Of a stretch of DNA of 55,978 nt, positions 17,022-24,819 are shown piece by piece. Origin of the DNA: JBDKGD01 sp964645125 (GTDB lineage: Bacteria; Patescibacteriota; Minisyncoccia; UBA6257; 2-01-FULL-56-20); NCBI GenBank assembly GCA_964645125.1, contig CAZXZC010000001.1:1-55978 (forward strand), in the 5' to 3' direction. A program made the translations under genes and the position numbers. A model generated the notes under the pieces. That model ran no database searches. It was not told the origin of the DNA and saw only the letters and a list, made by a program, of their open reading frames with translations. The number at the start of each line of letters is the position of its first letter. The first letter of the stretch is position 1.

Positions 17022-18170
17022 ATGAATACACCTCTCGGCAAAACACTTGTTCAACGTGTAGCAACAGCCAAAGAAAAGGCTCGATTACTTCGACTTGCAC
17101 TCCCCTCGCTTGCCATATCAGATGAGCGTGCCACAGAAGTTCGCAACATCGCCCATGGCGTGTATAGCCCGCTAACTGGGTTTTTGGGGAAAAAAGACGT
17201 GGGTTCTGTTCTTCGCCATTGCACACTTACCACCGGTGTGTTTTGGCCCATACCGATAATTCTCGATATTTCAAAAGAGCAGGCTCTGCAATTTAAAAAA
17301 CAGAATGTTCCACGTCTTTTTTTGACCTCATCGACCGGGCGCAAACTCGCACTTTTAGATGTTTCTGAAATATACATGTTCGATAAAAAGGCGTTTTGTA
17401 TGGGCGTGTTTAAAACTACCGACACAAATCATCCGGGCGTAAAAAAAATATTCGCGCGTGGCGAGTATTTGATAGCGGGAGACATTACACTCTTGCAAGA
17501 TACCAAGGGCGAGTTTGCTCGATACAATCTTTCGCCACAGCAGGTGCGTGGTATTTTTGCCAAGCGGCACTGGAAAACCATTGTGGGATTCCATACTCGC
17601 AACGTTCCCCATCGTGGGCACGAGCATGTGCAGCGCGAAGGCCTGAAGCATGCGGATGGAATATTCGTCAATCCGTTGGTAGGGGTAAAAAAGGCGGGCG
17701 ATTTTCGCAACGAGGTAGTTTTGAAAGCATATGAATATCTTGCCCGCTATGTGCTACCGCGCGGAAAATCCTTGTTAGGCATTTTACCCCATAACCCGTA
17801 CTACGCAGGACCACGAGAAGCGCTGTTAACGGCTGTAATTCGCAAAAATTTTGGCTGCACCCATTTTATTATTGGCCGCGATCATACCGGTGTGGGCGAC
17901 TACTATAAACCCCAAGATTATGAACGGATGCTGGCGCGATACCAGGGACAGATGGGTATTACTGTTCTGCATTTTAAAGAAGCGTTATATTGCCGTGGGT
18001 GCGGCGGTATGATGCTCGAGAATCTGTGCGTGCACGATGAACATGAACGTGTTCGCCCAAGCGGCACTAAGGTTCGTGCCGCACTTGTTGCAAAAAAACA
18101 TCCACCGCACGAAATGATGCGGCCTGAAATAGTACAACTCGTGCTTCGACAAAAAACATTATTCGTATGA
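17022..18170 (+). CDS. sat: Sulfate adenylyltransferase (ATP sulfurylase)
   Basis: A 382-residue enzyme that makes adenylylsulfate (APS) and pyrophosphate from sulfate and ATP. The nucleotide-binding signatures are FHTRNVPHRGHE (about 190-201, the family's QTRNPxHRGHE with His for Gln and Val for Pro), GRDHTGVG (about 285-292) and RPSGTKVRAAL (about 347-357). A Cys cluster (CRGCGG, then LENLCVH) lies at about 326-338, where many bacterial homologues also carry cysteines. The length is normal for the monodomain Sat. It overlaps the next gene by 4 nt (ATGA). With cysC at 20678 it can produce PAPS. No APS reductase, PAPS reductase or sulfite reductase is in the window, so assimilation is not supported by the neighbours. 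Confidence 0.93.
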   Translation: MNTPLGKTLVQRVATAKEKARLLRLALPSLAISDERATEVRNIAHGVYSPLTGFLGKKDVGSVLRHCTLTTGVFWPIPIILDISKEQALQFKKQNVPRLFLTSSTGRKLALLDVSEIYMFDKKAFCMGVFKTTDTNHPGVKKIFARGEYLIAGDITLLQDTKGEFARYNLSPQQVRGIFAKRHWKTIVGFHTRNVPHRGHEHVQREGLKHADGIFVNPLVGVKKAGDFRNEVVLKAYEYLARYVLPRGKSLLGILPHNPYYAGPREALLTAVIRKNFGCTHFIIGRDHTGVGDYYKPQDYERMLARYQGQMGITVLHFKEALYCRGCGGMMLENLCVHDEHERVRPSGTKVRAALVAKKHPPHEMMRPEIVQLVLRQKTLFV

Positions 18171-19579
18171 ACAAAAAAACTCCCTCGCTTAAGAAAAAAG
18201 TCTTTGTGCTTGGTATCGACGGGCTCGTGCCCAGACTTGTGTTTGATCAGTATCGCGCGCACCTTCCGACCTTTAGTCGTTTAATGAAAGAAGGTGCGTA
18301 TGCGCGACTGCAGTCGACCGTTCCGCCGTCTTCTATTGTTGCGTGGACTTCAATTGCCTCTGGCAAAGACCCCGCCCAAACCGGCATTCATAGCTATACC
18401 AACCCACCACATAAATCTCGCGGCACTCGACTCACTACTTCGCAGGATGTCAGAGTTCCTTTGTTGTGGGACATTTTAACCACGCATCACAAAAAATCTA
18501 TCGCATTAAATATCCCCCTTACCTATCCGGTGCGTCCCATCAATGGATTCATGGTTAGTGACTTTTTAACTCCTTCTTTTGATACTCACAGTGTATATCC
18601 CCTTTCGTATAAAAAGAAGATCACACAGCTTCTCAAGGGTAAAGAGTACATGTTTGATGTGGCGGGGTTTACGGGATACAAAAAAATGGATTTGCAGGCG
18701 ATTGTCGATAAAACATACGAGATGACCGATATGCACTTTACGGTTGCCAATGATTTATTTCGTACCGCTGATTGGGATTTGTTTTTTATGGTTGCCATTG
18801 GCAGCGATCGTCTGCACCACATGTTCTGGCGCCATATTGACCCAGCCCACTCTCAATTCGTAAAAAATTCAAAGTATAAAAATGTGGTATTGGATTTTTA
18901 TACATATCTCGACGCAAAACTTGCGAGCTTTTTAAAGGTTCTTGATACAAACCCCCATGCAACAGTGCTTATTGTTTCTGATCATGGCATGGATAAAATG
19001 GAGCAGCGCTTTAACTTGAATGACTGGCTTATAAAAAAGGGTCACCTGACACTTACGGCAGAAGCGAAGTTACTTACGACCGCAGGCCCCAAAAGACTCG
19101 AGTATGGCCCAATGATCGACTGGAAAAAAACTGTTGCCGTCGCCAGCGGTGGATACCAAGGTCGCATTTACCTACTTGAGAAAAACAAAGAAAAACGAGC
19201 GAAGCTAAAGCGTTCAATTATGCAGCAGCTTGCTAAAATACCCGGCGCACGTGGTGAGCAACTAGAAAACCATGTGTTTGATACTGCGACACTCTACGCT
19301 CGGGTGGATAGTGCCGCACCGGACATTATTGTCTACTTCGATAATCTGCGCTATGGGGTAAATAACGATGTTGGCAATGTGGGCTTATACTCCACGGCAA
19401 CTACGGTGGGCGTTGATGACGCAGGACACGCCCCGTTAGGAAGTATTATTATTCGATCTTCCGACCTTCTCCAAACAGGAGACTTAGGCACTCTTGATAT
19501 ACTCCAGGTTGCACCAACTATCCTGAAGGCCTTGGATTTGCCGGAATACAAAAAACTGCGTGGCGCCCCCCTTCTCTAA
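18167..19579 (+). CDS. AlkP-superfamily phosphodiesterase/phosphotransferase
   Basis: A 470-residue metal-dependent hydrolase of the type I phosphodiesterase/nucleotide pyrophosphatase group. Metal ligands are Asp18 (IDGL), the GSDRLHH segment near 212, SDHGM near 266 and His in DAGHAP near 421. The nucleophile position, in the family motif PPxTxPAWTS, is PPSSIVAWTS, so Ser56 replaces the usual Thr. There is no signal peptide, so it should be cytoplasmic. It overlaps sat by 4 nt and precedes the pyruvate-kinase-like gene. Hydrolysis of a nucleotide such as PAP, or phosphoryl or sulfuryl transfer to a glycan, are inferences from position only. Confidence 0.78.
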   Translation: MNKKTPSLKKKVFVLGIDGLVPRLVFDQYRAHLPTFSRLMKEGAYARLQSTVPPSSIVAWTSIASGKDPAQTGIHSYTNPPHKSRGTRLTTSQDVRVPLLWDILTTHHKKSIALNIPLTYPVRPINGFMVSDFLTPSFDTHSVYPLSYKKKITQLLKGKEYMFDVAGFTGYKKMDLQAIVDKTYEMTDMHFTVANDLFRTADWDLFFMVAIGSDRLHHMFWRHIDPAHSQFVKNSKYKNVVLDFYTYLDAKLASFLKVLDTNPHATVLIVSDHGMDKMEQRFNLNDWLIKKGHLTLTAEAKLLTTAGPKRLEYGPMIDWKKTVAVASGGYQGRIYLLEKNKEKRAKLKRSIMQQLAKIPGARGEQLENHVFDTATLYARVDSAAPDIIVYFDNLRYGVNNDVGNVGLYSTATTVGVDDAGHAPLGSIIIRSSDLLQTGDLGTLDILQVAPTILKALDLPEYKKLRGAPLL

Positions 19580-19597
19580 ACATTTATTTTTATCTTC

Positions 19598-20665
19598 ATG
19601 AAACATCCTCACAAAAAACTCGCGACCCATATTTTGTGCACTATCGGCCCCACATCCGAATCAAAGACTGTTATTTCTGGACTCGTAAAAGCGGGCGTGC
19701 AGGGGCTGCGCATTAATTTAAGTCATACTCCACCCGAAAAGGCCCTTGCCATTGCACGCACCATTCGCAGTGTTTCAAAAACTGTTCCACTTATTATTGA
19801 TACTCAAGGAAAAGAAACACGCGTTGGTTCACTTGCTGGATCAATTACCATTTCAACAGGAGATACGCTTACTATTACACACTCTCATACTCACCCACTT
19901 CCCGCGCTTCATATTAGTCGATCCGATGTGTTTGACGTGGTGCGTCGAGGTGATCGATTCTCTCTGGATGATAACGCTCTTGAGTTTAAAATTATGAATA
20001 TTGATCGTGAGCATTCTCACCTTACTGTCGTTGCGGTAAAGGGCGGTGTGGTTGCAGCACCAAAAAACATAAAGTTTAAAAAGCCGTTTGAACCAAAATA
20101 TCCGCTCACTGACCGTGATCTTGAGACAATCAAGCTCCTTGCCCCCCTGGGCATTACCGAAGTTTCGCTTTCCTATGTGACCGATGCTGCCGATATTAAG
20201 CACTTGCGGGCGATGGTGTCGAAGAACATTCAGATTTCATCGAAGATTGAAAAAATGGCTGCCATTACCAACTTAGATGAAATTATTCAAGGCAGCGATA
20301 GAGTATTTATTGACCGTAACGATTTAGGTACAGAAATTGGGTATGAAAAAATACCACTCGTGCAAAAATTTATTACTGCCCGTTGCATTGCCGCTGAGAA
20401 GCCAGTGTTTGTGGCAACTCATCTACTAGAGAACATGATTACCAAAGACAAGCCGACCCGCGGTGAGGTAAACGATATTATCAATTTAGTACTTGATGGG
20501 GTACATGGCCTTATTCTTTCTTCTGAAACAGCTGTTGGGAAAGATCCGGTACGAATTGTAAAAACATTACAAACCTTGATCGCGCAAGCAGAATTTATTC
20601 TTCATAAAACCAAAGGTGCGGTGGCAGACACTTTGGCGCGACTCGATACGCTTCACTATCTCTAA
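19598..20665 (+). CDS. Divergent, short pyruvate-kinase-like protein
   Basis: A 355-residue protein homologous to the A and B domains of pyruvate kinase (PEP + ADP to pyruvate + ATP) but lacking the regulatory C-domain of 470-residue enzymes. Kept features: LRINLSH (37-43), SKIEK with the catalytic Lys near 218, and VATHLLENM and KPTRGEVND. Altered features: DTKGPEIR is DTQGKETR (69-76), and ARGDLGVE is DRNDLGTE near 242. Such changes near the metal/ADP site make ordinary glycolytic function doubtful. It sits between the AlkP-like gene and cysC with 12-18 nt gaps. It may supply ATP for sulfate activation or act on another enolphosphate; both are speculation. Confidence 0.75.
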   Translation: MKHPHKKLATHILCTIGPTSESKTVISGLVKAGVQGLRINLSHTPPEKALAIARTIRSVSKTVPLIIDTQGKETRVGSLAGSITISTGDTLTITHSHTHPLPALHISRSDVFDVVRRGDRFSLDDNALEFKIMNIDREHSHLTVVAVKGGVVAAPKNIKFKKPFEPKYPLTDRDLETIKLLAPLGITEVSLSYVTDAADIKHLRAMVSKNIQISSKIEKMAAITNLDEIIQGSDRVFIDRNDLGTEIGYEKIPLVQKFITARCIAAEKPVFVATHLLENMITKDKPTRGEVNDIINLVLDGVHGLILSSETAVGKDPVRIVKTLQTLIAQAEFILHKTKGAVADTLARLDTLHYL

Positions 20666-20677
20666 CCTCTTGCACCC

Positions 20678-21208
20678 ATGAAAACACAGGCCGCCTGCAC
20701 CGTTTGGTTTACTGGCTTATCTGGTTCGGGTAAAACCACGCTGGCTCGGCGTTTGAAACGCGCGTTGTCACGCCGAGGACACACTGCAGTCATTTTAGAT
20801 GGTGATGAGATTCGTAAAACCATTTCAAAAGATTTGGGTTTTTCAAAAAAGGATATTGCAGAAAATCATCGGCGCATTTTGGAGCTATGCAAAAAACATG
20901 CCCAGGCTGGCACCATTGTTATTGTGGCAACTATATCCCCTCACCGAGCAGTTCGGGCGCGTGCGCGCGCACAACTACCGCGGTTTGTAGAAGTATATTG
21001 CAACGCATCCCTTGATACGGTTCGGGCGCGCGACGTGAAGGGTCATTATAAAAATGTTGCATCGGGCGCACTGCGACAGTTTATTGGAGTGCATACCCCG
21101 TACGAAGCCCCCAAAGATCCCGAACTTACTCTGGCCACCCACGCAGAACCCCCCACCGTATCACTGAAAAAAATATTAGGATTTCTGGAAACTTGCGACT
21201 ATATTTAA
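20678..21208 (+). CDS. cysC: Adenylylsulfate (APS) kinase
   Basis: A 176-residue enzyme that phosphorylates APS to PAPS, the universal sulfuryl donor. The P-loop is GLSGSGKTT (13-21). DGDEIRKTISKDLGFS matches the APS-binding DGDNxRxGLNxDLGFS motif, followed by ENHRRI. ISPHRAVRARAR and FIGVHTPYEAPKDPEL are the other family signatures. The length is typical for a single-domain CysC. It completes the pathway begun by sat. No Shine-Dalgarno precedes it; translation probably relies on read-in from the gene 12 nt upstream. Confidence 0.94.
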   Translation: MKTQAACTVWFTGLSGSGKTTLARRLKRALSRRGHTAVILDGDEIRKTISKDLGFSKKDIAENHRRILELCKKHAQAGTIVIVATISPHRAVRARARAQLPRFVEVYCNASLDTVRARDVKGHYKNVASGALRQFIGVHTPYEAPKDPELTLATHAEPPTVSLKKILGFLETCDYI

Positions 21209-21229
21209 TGGGTAGAATTTTTTTCTTGT

Positions 21230-22285
21230 ATGGCAACCATATATCTCCTCACAAACTCTCCAGACCAGCTCCAGGGTGCTTTTTTTAAGAGTACTGATGT
21301 TTCCACCGGCGGAAGATCAAATGTGGTGTTTTGGAATGAATTTAATGAGGCACTGCGTCAGAGCGGACACGCACTTGCAACCCATGATCAGTGGTCAAAA
21401 GAAATTGCTAATCCCGACGATATTTTAATCGTCGTTAACCATCCCGGAGAAACACTTTTATGGAAATTGTACTACCTATTTAAACACTTCAAGAGTCGCG
21501 GCGGCTTCATTCTTGATCGCCAGCGGTTTTTGAACACAAACTATCGTTTTTTTCAGAAGCGAATTTTGCTCCAAGCAGAGCCACCGATGGTGATGCCATA
21601 TGTATATCGCAATCTGTCATCTTTAGATGCCCAACGCGTTTACACAAAGATACTGTTAGTGTGCAAGGGGTTTGGTGCTCAGTATGGATACTTCAATAAC
21701 TTCTCTGATATTGGTAAAGATATTACGAGTAGGTATTTTAATAATCAAACACGTAAATTTCTTACGCTTATTAATGCAAACGTCACTCCTCATTCATTTA
21801 TCAATGAGTTTTACGGTGAACGCCTGAAGGCAATACGCTATTTTAGTACTGTGCCTGGCTTTGATCTCTATGGGTACAAGTGGGATGGTTTTATCAGACA
21901 TCCACTCTATATTCACTACGGCTCATATGTCAAAAAAACGTGGCGGGGCACAACGCCCGATAAAATAAAAACACTGAGTGAGTATACTTTTTGTTTATGT
22001 TATGAAAATTGTGCCTACCCCGGATATTTCAGTGAAAAGATATTCGATTGTTTGGCGGCTGGGTGCATCCCTGTATATTTGGGAGCGCCCGATATTACTG
22101 ATGTAGTACCTGCCTCATGTTTTATTGATTTTAGAAATTTTCCGGATTACCCATCGCTCCACCGACATCTTTCATCTTTGTCGGAACATGACATTAGTCG
22201 CTATCGCGCCGCTATTGCTGCATTTTTGCACAGCCGGAGCGGAAGTGCTCACATGCACGATTTTGTACAAAAACTTATTGCCTGA
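21230..22285 (+). CDS. GT10-family fucosyltransferase-like protein
   Basis: A 351-residue glycosyltransferase. The C-terminal half carries the GT10 alpha-1,3/4-fucosyltransferase motif: FCLCYENCAYPGYFSEKIFD, then AGCIPVYLGAPDI (about 252-287). The N-terminal half is divergent, as is usual because it recognises the acceptor. The donor is expected to be GDP-fucose, which gmd and fcl at 43183-45175 can make. It follows cysC by 21 nt, linking sulfate activation to glycan building. A TAGAAT box lies 11 nt before the ATG, so it may also have its own start. Confidence 0.85.
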   Translation: MATIYLLTNSPDQLQGAFFKSTDVSTGGRSNVVFWNEFNEALRQSGHALATHDQWSKEIANPDDILIVVNHPGETLLWKLYYLFKHFKSRGGFILDRQRFLNTNYRFFQKRILLQAEPPMVMPYVYRNLSSLDAQRVYTKILLVCKGFGAQYGYFNNFSDIGKDITSRYFNNQTRKFLTLINANVTPHSFINEFYGERLKAIRYFSTVPGFDLYGYKWDGFIRHPLYIHYGSYVKKTWRGTTPDKIKTLSEYTFCLCYENCAYPGYFSEKIFDCLAAGCIPVYLGAPDITDVVPASCFIDFRNFPDYPSLHRHLSSLSEHDISRYRAAIAAFLHSRSGSAHMHDFVQKLIA

Positions 22286-22362
22286 TAACTACCCCTTGGT
22301 TTTGCAAACCGTCTTCTTTGTTTTTTTCTCAAAACGCTCTATACTGGTTCGGTACTTATTCT

Positions 22363-22980
22363 ATGGCGAAACACTATCCCTCCAGAGCCAAATTAAGTGA
22401 TGATGAGCTCGCACAAACGGCGGCGCTGTTGAAACGCGTCACCCCGATCCCCTACATGGAAAACAAAGTATTTAAGGCGTTTTGGGAGGGACGTTTAATG
22501 CCCATGATGACTCTGGAGTTTTTTATTTTTCAAGAAAATCCATTTACCTCTTCCAAAAAAACATTGCCTCCTATTCTTCTTTCATACCGCACCGATGAGT
22601 ACTACGATGCCTGGCATGTGCCTGGGGGGTATTTGGGAGCAAAAGAAAGTATTGCCGAAGGTGCCCAGCGCATCTTGCAGCGTGAGCTCGGGACTACTCC
22701 AAAAATGATGCAGCCGCTTTTTATGTTGAACCGCCCGCACGGAAGCCGAGAGCACCATGTGTCTGCGTTTATCGGCGTGACCCTAGCAAAAAACCCATCA
22801 ATTAAAAAGGGGTCGTTGGAGTACTTTAGTTTGTCACGACTTCCAAAGAATCTTATTCCCTACTACTACGAAGTTATTCCTTTATTGCGCAAAACATACG
22901 CATTTTCTCGAAGTTTACCGCCACGCACACGCGCATCATTTTTTAATATATTGAAGTTTTGCGAAATTTCAGGAACCTAG
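22363..22980 (+). CDS. Nudix hydrolase, GDP-mannose mannosyl hydrolase-like
   Basis: A 205-residue protein. The Nudix box spans 89-110 (GYLGAKESIAEGAQRILQ, then RELG). One conserved Glu of the consensus RExxEExG is Ile here. GDP-mannose mannosyl hydrolases (Gmm) carry a similarly altered box, and DAWHVPGG just before it fits that group. The substrate is probably a nucleotide sugar, perhaps GDP-mannose or GDP-fucose given the fucose genes; this is inferred. The ATG at 22363 has a TATACT box 17 nt upstream and was preferred over an in-frame start 45 nt earlier. It converges on the aminotransferase gene. Confidence 0.72.
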   Translation: MAKHYPSRAKLSDDELAQTAALLKRVTPIPYMENKVFKAFWEGRLMPMMTLEFFIFQENPFTSSKKTLPPILLSYRTDEYYDAWHVPGGYLGAKESIAEGAQRILQRELGTTPKMMQPLFMLNRPHGSREHHVSAFIGVTLAKNPSIKKGSLEYFSLSRLPKNLIPYYYEVIPLLRKTYAFSRSLPPRTRASFFNILKFCEISGT

Positions 22981-22988
22981 CACCGCAC

Positions 22989-24098
22989 TTACGAAAGGAC
23001 GGCTTTTAATGAATCAACAACGTACACCTGCTCTTCTGGCGCAATATCTTCAAATAGCGGGAGAGAAAATATGGAATCTGCTACCGCCTGCGCTCTTGGA
23101 CATGGGTCGCGCGGCAACTCCTTTGAGTAGAATGGCTGGTTGAAAACAAGCACCGGGTAATGAATTGCCGTATCTATACCCTTTTCTTTTAATGCTTGCA
23201 TAATAACTTCTCTTGATTTTGCCTCACTACGCACCGGATATAAGTGATACACATTTGTTGCGTTCGGGTTGCACCACACAGGGGTTATTGCAATTCCGGC
23301 TTTTTGCAAAAGCTGATCATAGCCCGCGCCAGCATGCCGTCTCTTTTGTGTTGCCTTAGCCAGACCTGGCAATTTTAATGACAATACAATTGCTTGAATC
23401 GGATCAAGGCGCATGTTGTACCCAAGGTGCGTATGGTTGTTTTTTGATGTCTGACCAAGATTGCGAAGTATTTGAACCTGCTGGGCCATCGCTTCATTTG
23501 AAGTCGTAATAGCACCGGCATCTCCGAATGCTCCTAGGTTTTTGGTGGGATAAAAACTCCACGCGGCGATATCGCCCCATGAACCCACTTTTTTAGTATT
23601 CCATGTTGCCCCGTGAGCCTGAGCGCAATCCTCGATAACAAATAACTTGTGTGCGGCGGCAATATTCATAATTGATTCCATGTCTGATGCTTGACCATAT
23701 AAATGCACCGGCAAAATCGCACGAGTTTTTGGAGTAATCAGTTCTTCGATTTTTGCTACATCTATGAGCAGGGTCTTTGGGTCAATATCAACAAACCGCG
23801 GCACGGCTCCTGCGCGCAGTATCGCTGTTACAGTTGCGTTGTACGCATTGCCCTGTGTTATCACTTCATCACCTTCTTTAATGTCACATGCTTTTAAGGC
23901 AAGGTAGAGCGCGTCAGCGCCATTTGAAACTCCAATAGCATGTTGTGTGCCGACGTACTGTGCCCACGCTTTTTCAAACTGAGTGAGTTCATCGGTGAGT
24001 ATAAAATTCGCTTTATTTAAAAATACCTCGAGGTTTTTTAAAAATTCTTCTTTTATGTTTTGCGTTGGACCAGCAAGGTCTAGAAATTTTACTTTCAT
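22989..24098 (-). CDS. DegT/DnrJ/EryC1 sugar aminotransferase
   Basis: A 369-residue PLP enzyme that transaminates keto-sugar nucleotides. The PLP lysine is Lys186 in SFYPTKNLGAFGDAG. VIEDCAQAHGA (about 154-164) holds the Asp that contacts the PLP ring nitrogen, and the N-terminus MKVKFLDL is typical. With the FdtA-like isomerase at 28676 it could form a dTDP-3-amino-3,6-dideoxyhexose (FdtB/QdtB role), by inference. It overlaps the upstream gene by 4 nt, so the run 26016-22989 is one operon. Confidence 0.9.
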   Translation of the reverse strand: MKVKFLDLAGPTQNIKEEFLKNLEVFLNKANFILTDELTQFEKAWAQYVGTQHAIGVSNGADALYLALKACDIKEGDEVITQGNAYNATVTAILRAGAVPRFVDIDPKTLLIDVAKIEELITPKTRAILPVHLYGQASDMESIMNIAAAHKLFVIEDCAQAHGATWNTKKVGSWGDIAAWSFYPTKNLGAFGDAGAITTSNEAMAQQVQILRNLGQTSKNNHTHLGYNMRLDPIQAIVLSLKLPGLAKATQKRRHAGAGYDQLLQKAGIAITPVWCNPNATNVYHLYPVRSEAKSREVIMQALKEKGIDTAIHYPVLVFNQPFYSKELPRDPCPRAQAVADSIFSLPLFEDIAPEEQVYVVDSLKAVLS

Positions 24099-24811
24099 CG
24101 TTTTAAGAGTGTGCGCTCATCTTCAATTCCCAATACTGTTTTCATTTTTGTGATATCAAGCGACGTATCTGTTGGTACCCACTCTGGCTTTGGTATGACC
24201 TGTATATCAGCACGACTGCGCCGAGCATAGGCTTCAAGCGTAGTTCGCGGCCCGCCAATATTCATGATACCCGTTGCAGTTGAACGAGCAGCCGCGAGTA
24301 CTAAGGGCGCCATTTCATCAACATATAACTTCGAGTTCCACTGCCCCTCATACACTTTTTCCCATGGGAATGGTACGGGGCCAAAACTTAACCGTAGTAT
24401 GAGCGAATCAACAAGAAGCGCAACTGCAGCCTCGCCGCCCAACTTTGACCACGCAAACTTATAGGGCGCGCATATAGGATCGGTTTCAGCATGAGGACCT
24501 GCCCCAACGTACAAATAATCGGTTGAGGTGTAGACGAGTCGTTTGTTATATTTGTGCGCAGCCAAGGCGAGATTAGCAGTTCCAATAATATTCACCGTCA
24601 ATCCCAGCTCCGGACTTTTTTCATGTTCTGGCGGCTTGGTTGCTGCGGCAAGATGTAAAATGATATCAGGGTTGTATTTTTCTATTACCGCATTCACAGA
24701 AACGCTATTGGTAATATCAAGCTCTGCGTGGGGTGGCGCAATAAGCTGGCTATCGAGCTTTTGTATTTCTGTTCCTAACAGCCCTGACCCGCCCGTAAGG
24801 AGTATTTTCAT
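24095..24811 (-). CDS. RmlD-like NAD(P)-dependent sugar reductase, altered active site
   Basis: A 238-residue short-chain dehydrogenase/reductase of the RmlD-like group. The Rossmann motif is TGGSGLLG (6-13), and IILHLAAATKP and VYTSTDYLY are typical. The catalytic Tyr of YxxxK appears replaced: the sequence is YKFAWSK, with Phe119 four residues before Lys123 and the only nearby Tyr at 117. It is also shorter than the usual 280-300. It may use Tyr117, or be a binding protein or a different reductase. It lies between the aminotransferase and methyltransferase genes of the same operon. Confidence 0.75.
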   Translation of the reverse strand: MKILLTGGSGLLGTEIQKLDSQLIAPPHAELDITNSVSVNAVIEKYNPDIILHLAAATKPPEHEKSPELGLTVNIIGTANLALAAHKYNKRLVYTSTDYLYVGAGPHAETDPICAPYKFAWSKLGGEAAVALLVDSLILRLSFGPVPFPWEKVYEGQWNSKLYVDEMAPLVLAAARSTATGIMNIGGPRTTLEAYARRSRADIQVIPKPEWVPTDTSLDITKMKTVLGIEDERTLLKR

Positions 24812-24819
24812 GCTCTTTA

